From positions 124,001 through 188,000 of the forward strand of contig NZ_JARVSD010000004.1 of assembly GCF_030209445.1 (NCBI RefSeq): DNA of 64,000 bases, read 5' to 3'. Below are positions 63,239 through 64,000 of this stretch, in pieces; the stretch's first letter is position 1; the number at the start of each line of letters is the position of its first letter. The position numbers and the translations under genes were made by a program. The notes beneath the pieces were generated by a model. The model saw nothing but the letters and a program-made list of their open reading frames with translations. It searched no databases and was not told where the DNA came from. Origin of the DNA: Promicromonospora sp. MEB111. Lineage in GTDB: Bacteria; Actinomycetota; Actinomycetes; Actinomycetales; Cellulomonadaceae.

Positions 63239-63277
63239 GCGGCCTGATCTGTGACCAGATCCTGCACGACAGGCCGC
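63239..63277. terminator. Two-level hairpin between ftsW and murG
   Basis: The inner stem GATCTG-TGAC-CAGATC (63246-63261) is nested in the outer stem GCGGCCTG/CAGGCCGC (63239-63246 and 63270-63277), with an asymmetric 8-base bulge. No T-tract follows, so it may be a partial terminator, RNA-processing site or protein-binding site inside the operon. Confidence 0.45.
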
Positions 63278-63323
63278 GTCGCGATCGATTCGCCCGGGCC
63301 CGGGCGACGACGAGAAGGTGATG

Positions 63324-64000
63324 ATGAGCTCAGCAGTTGTGTCGGTGGTGCTTGCCGGAGGCGGCACCGCGGGACACGTGAACCCCCTGCTCGCGGTGGC
63401 CGACGAGGTGCGGCGCCGGGAGCCCGGCGCGCGCGTGCTCGCGCTCGGCACCACCACCGGCCTGGAGGCCGACCTCGTGCCGTCGCGCGGCTACGAGCTG
63501 CGCCCGATCCCGCGCGTGCCGCTGCCGCGCCGCCCGAGCCCCGAGCTGCTGCGGCTGCCCGGCCGGCTGACGGCCGCGGTGCGAGCCGCGGAGGACGCGA
63601 TCGACGAGATCGGCGCGCAGGCCGTGATCGGGTTCGGCGGCTACGTCGCCACCCCGGCCTACCTCGCGGCCAAGCGCAAGGGCGTGCCCATCGTGATCCA
63701 CGAGCAGAACGCCCGCCCGGGCCTCGCCAACCGGCTCGGCGCGCGGTGGGCCTCGCGCGTGGGCGTCACCTTCGCCGGCACGCCGCTGCGCGGCGGCATC
63801 CTCACGGGCCTGCCGCTGCGGCAGGCCATCGCGGGCCTGGTCCAGGCGCGCGAGGCCGACGCCGCCGGCGTGCGCGCCCGGGCCGCCGCCGAGCTCGGCC
63901 TCGACCCCGCGCTGCCGACCCTCGTGGTCACCGGCGGCTCGCTGGGCGCCCTGAGCCTGAACCGCGCCGTCTCGGGCGCCGCCACCCAGATCCTCGCGGC
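63324..64000 (+). CDS. murG: UDP-GlcNAc transferase MurG, 3' end outside window
   Basis: The first 225 residues are visible of a GT28 enzyme that adds GlcNAc to lipid I to form lipid II. They include the N-terminal loop '[20 protein letters not shown]', '[14 protein letters not shown]', '[36 protein letters not shown]' and the start of the C-terminal domain '[16 protein letters not shown]'. An overlapping ATG pair (63321/63324) follows GAGAAGG; the second gives better spacing. Confidence 0.93.
   Translation, partial: MSSAVVSVVLAGGGTAGHVNPLLAVADEVRRREPGARVLALGTTTGLEADLVPSRGYELRPIPRVPLPRRPSPELLRLPGRLTAAVRAAEDAIDEIGAQAVIGFGGYVATPAYLAAKRKGVPIVIHEQNARPGLANRLGARWASRVGVTFAGTPLRGGILTGLPLRQAIAGLVQAREADAAGVRARAAAELGLDPALPTLVVTGGSLGALSLNRAVSGAATQILA

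Overview
This is a high-GC, gene-dense actinobacterial chromosome segment, most likely from the Micrococcales. I favour a Cellulomonadaceae/Promicromonosporaceae-type organism, as an inference. Supporting signs are the dcw gene order (mraZ-rsmH-ftsL-ftsI ... murE-murF-mraY-murD-ftsW-murG), frequent GTG starts, DUF3040, HEPN/SAV_6107 and TgpA/DUF58/MoxR genes, and a beta-glucosidase/oligomer-importer locus. MurE carries DDPH where diaminopimelate-adding enzymes carry DNPR, which suggests L-Lys or L-Orn rather than DAP in the peptidoglycan. The window has no rRNA, tRNA, CRISPR array or intact insertion sequence.

Left part (1-28.5 kb): mostly single genes and short operons. In order they are a Tat-exported phosphoesterase (cut by the window edge), MscS, a DUF1269 protein, a free-standing 27-codon gene for a hydrophobic peptide, a LysE exporter, a DUF222/HNH nuclease, a divergent XRE regulator/methionine aminopeptidase pair, and a cytochrome P450 without the ExxR motif divergent from a sulfotransferase. 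Then come an SDR divergent from its TetR-type regulator, serA, a HelD/HelR-like ATPase, a three-gene signalling cassette (receiver-PP2C phosphatase, histidine kinase, response regulator), a PAC2 protein, CspA, a spermidine-synthase-like protein, an SOS-box-controlled HEPN/dinB pair, DUF3040, and the moxR-DUF58-transglutaminase operon read leftward.

Right part (28.8-64 kb): the division and cell-wall cluster begins with mraZ behind four MraZ-type boxes and runs through ftsI. It is then interrupted by about 23.2 kb before it resumes at murE. The interruption has two parts. The first (33.1-42.2 kb) is a TetR regulator with a perfect palindromic operator, a GH3 beta-glucosidase and a five-gene Opp/Dpp-type importer. 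The second (42.2-56.2 kb) is a mobile-looking polymorphic toxin island: a small toxin-antitoxin-like pair, an inverted relic of an RHS gene, a LamG-domain exported protein, a 3025-residue RHS protein ending in a Hint domain and a predicted PD-(D/E)XK nuclease tip, an immunity candidate, and a scrap of IS3-type transposase next to murE. A strong hairpin after ftsI and a leaderless-type promoter at murE suggest the two cluster halves are now separate transcription units.

Several genes have a TANNNT-like -10 hexamer 6-7 bases before the start codon, consistent with leaderless transcripts. All functional statements come from reading motifs and context; no database search was possible.
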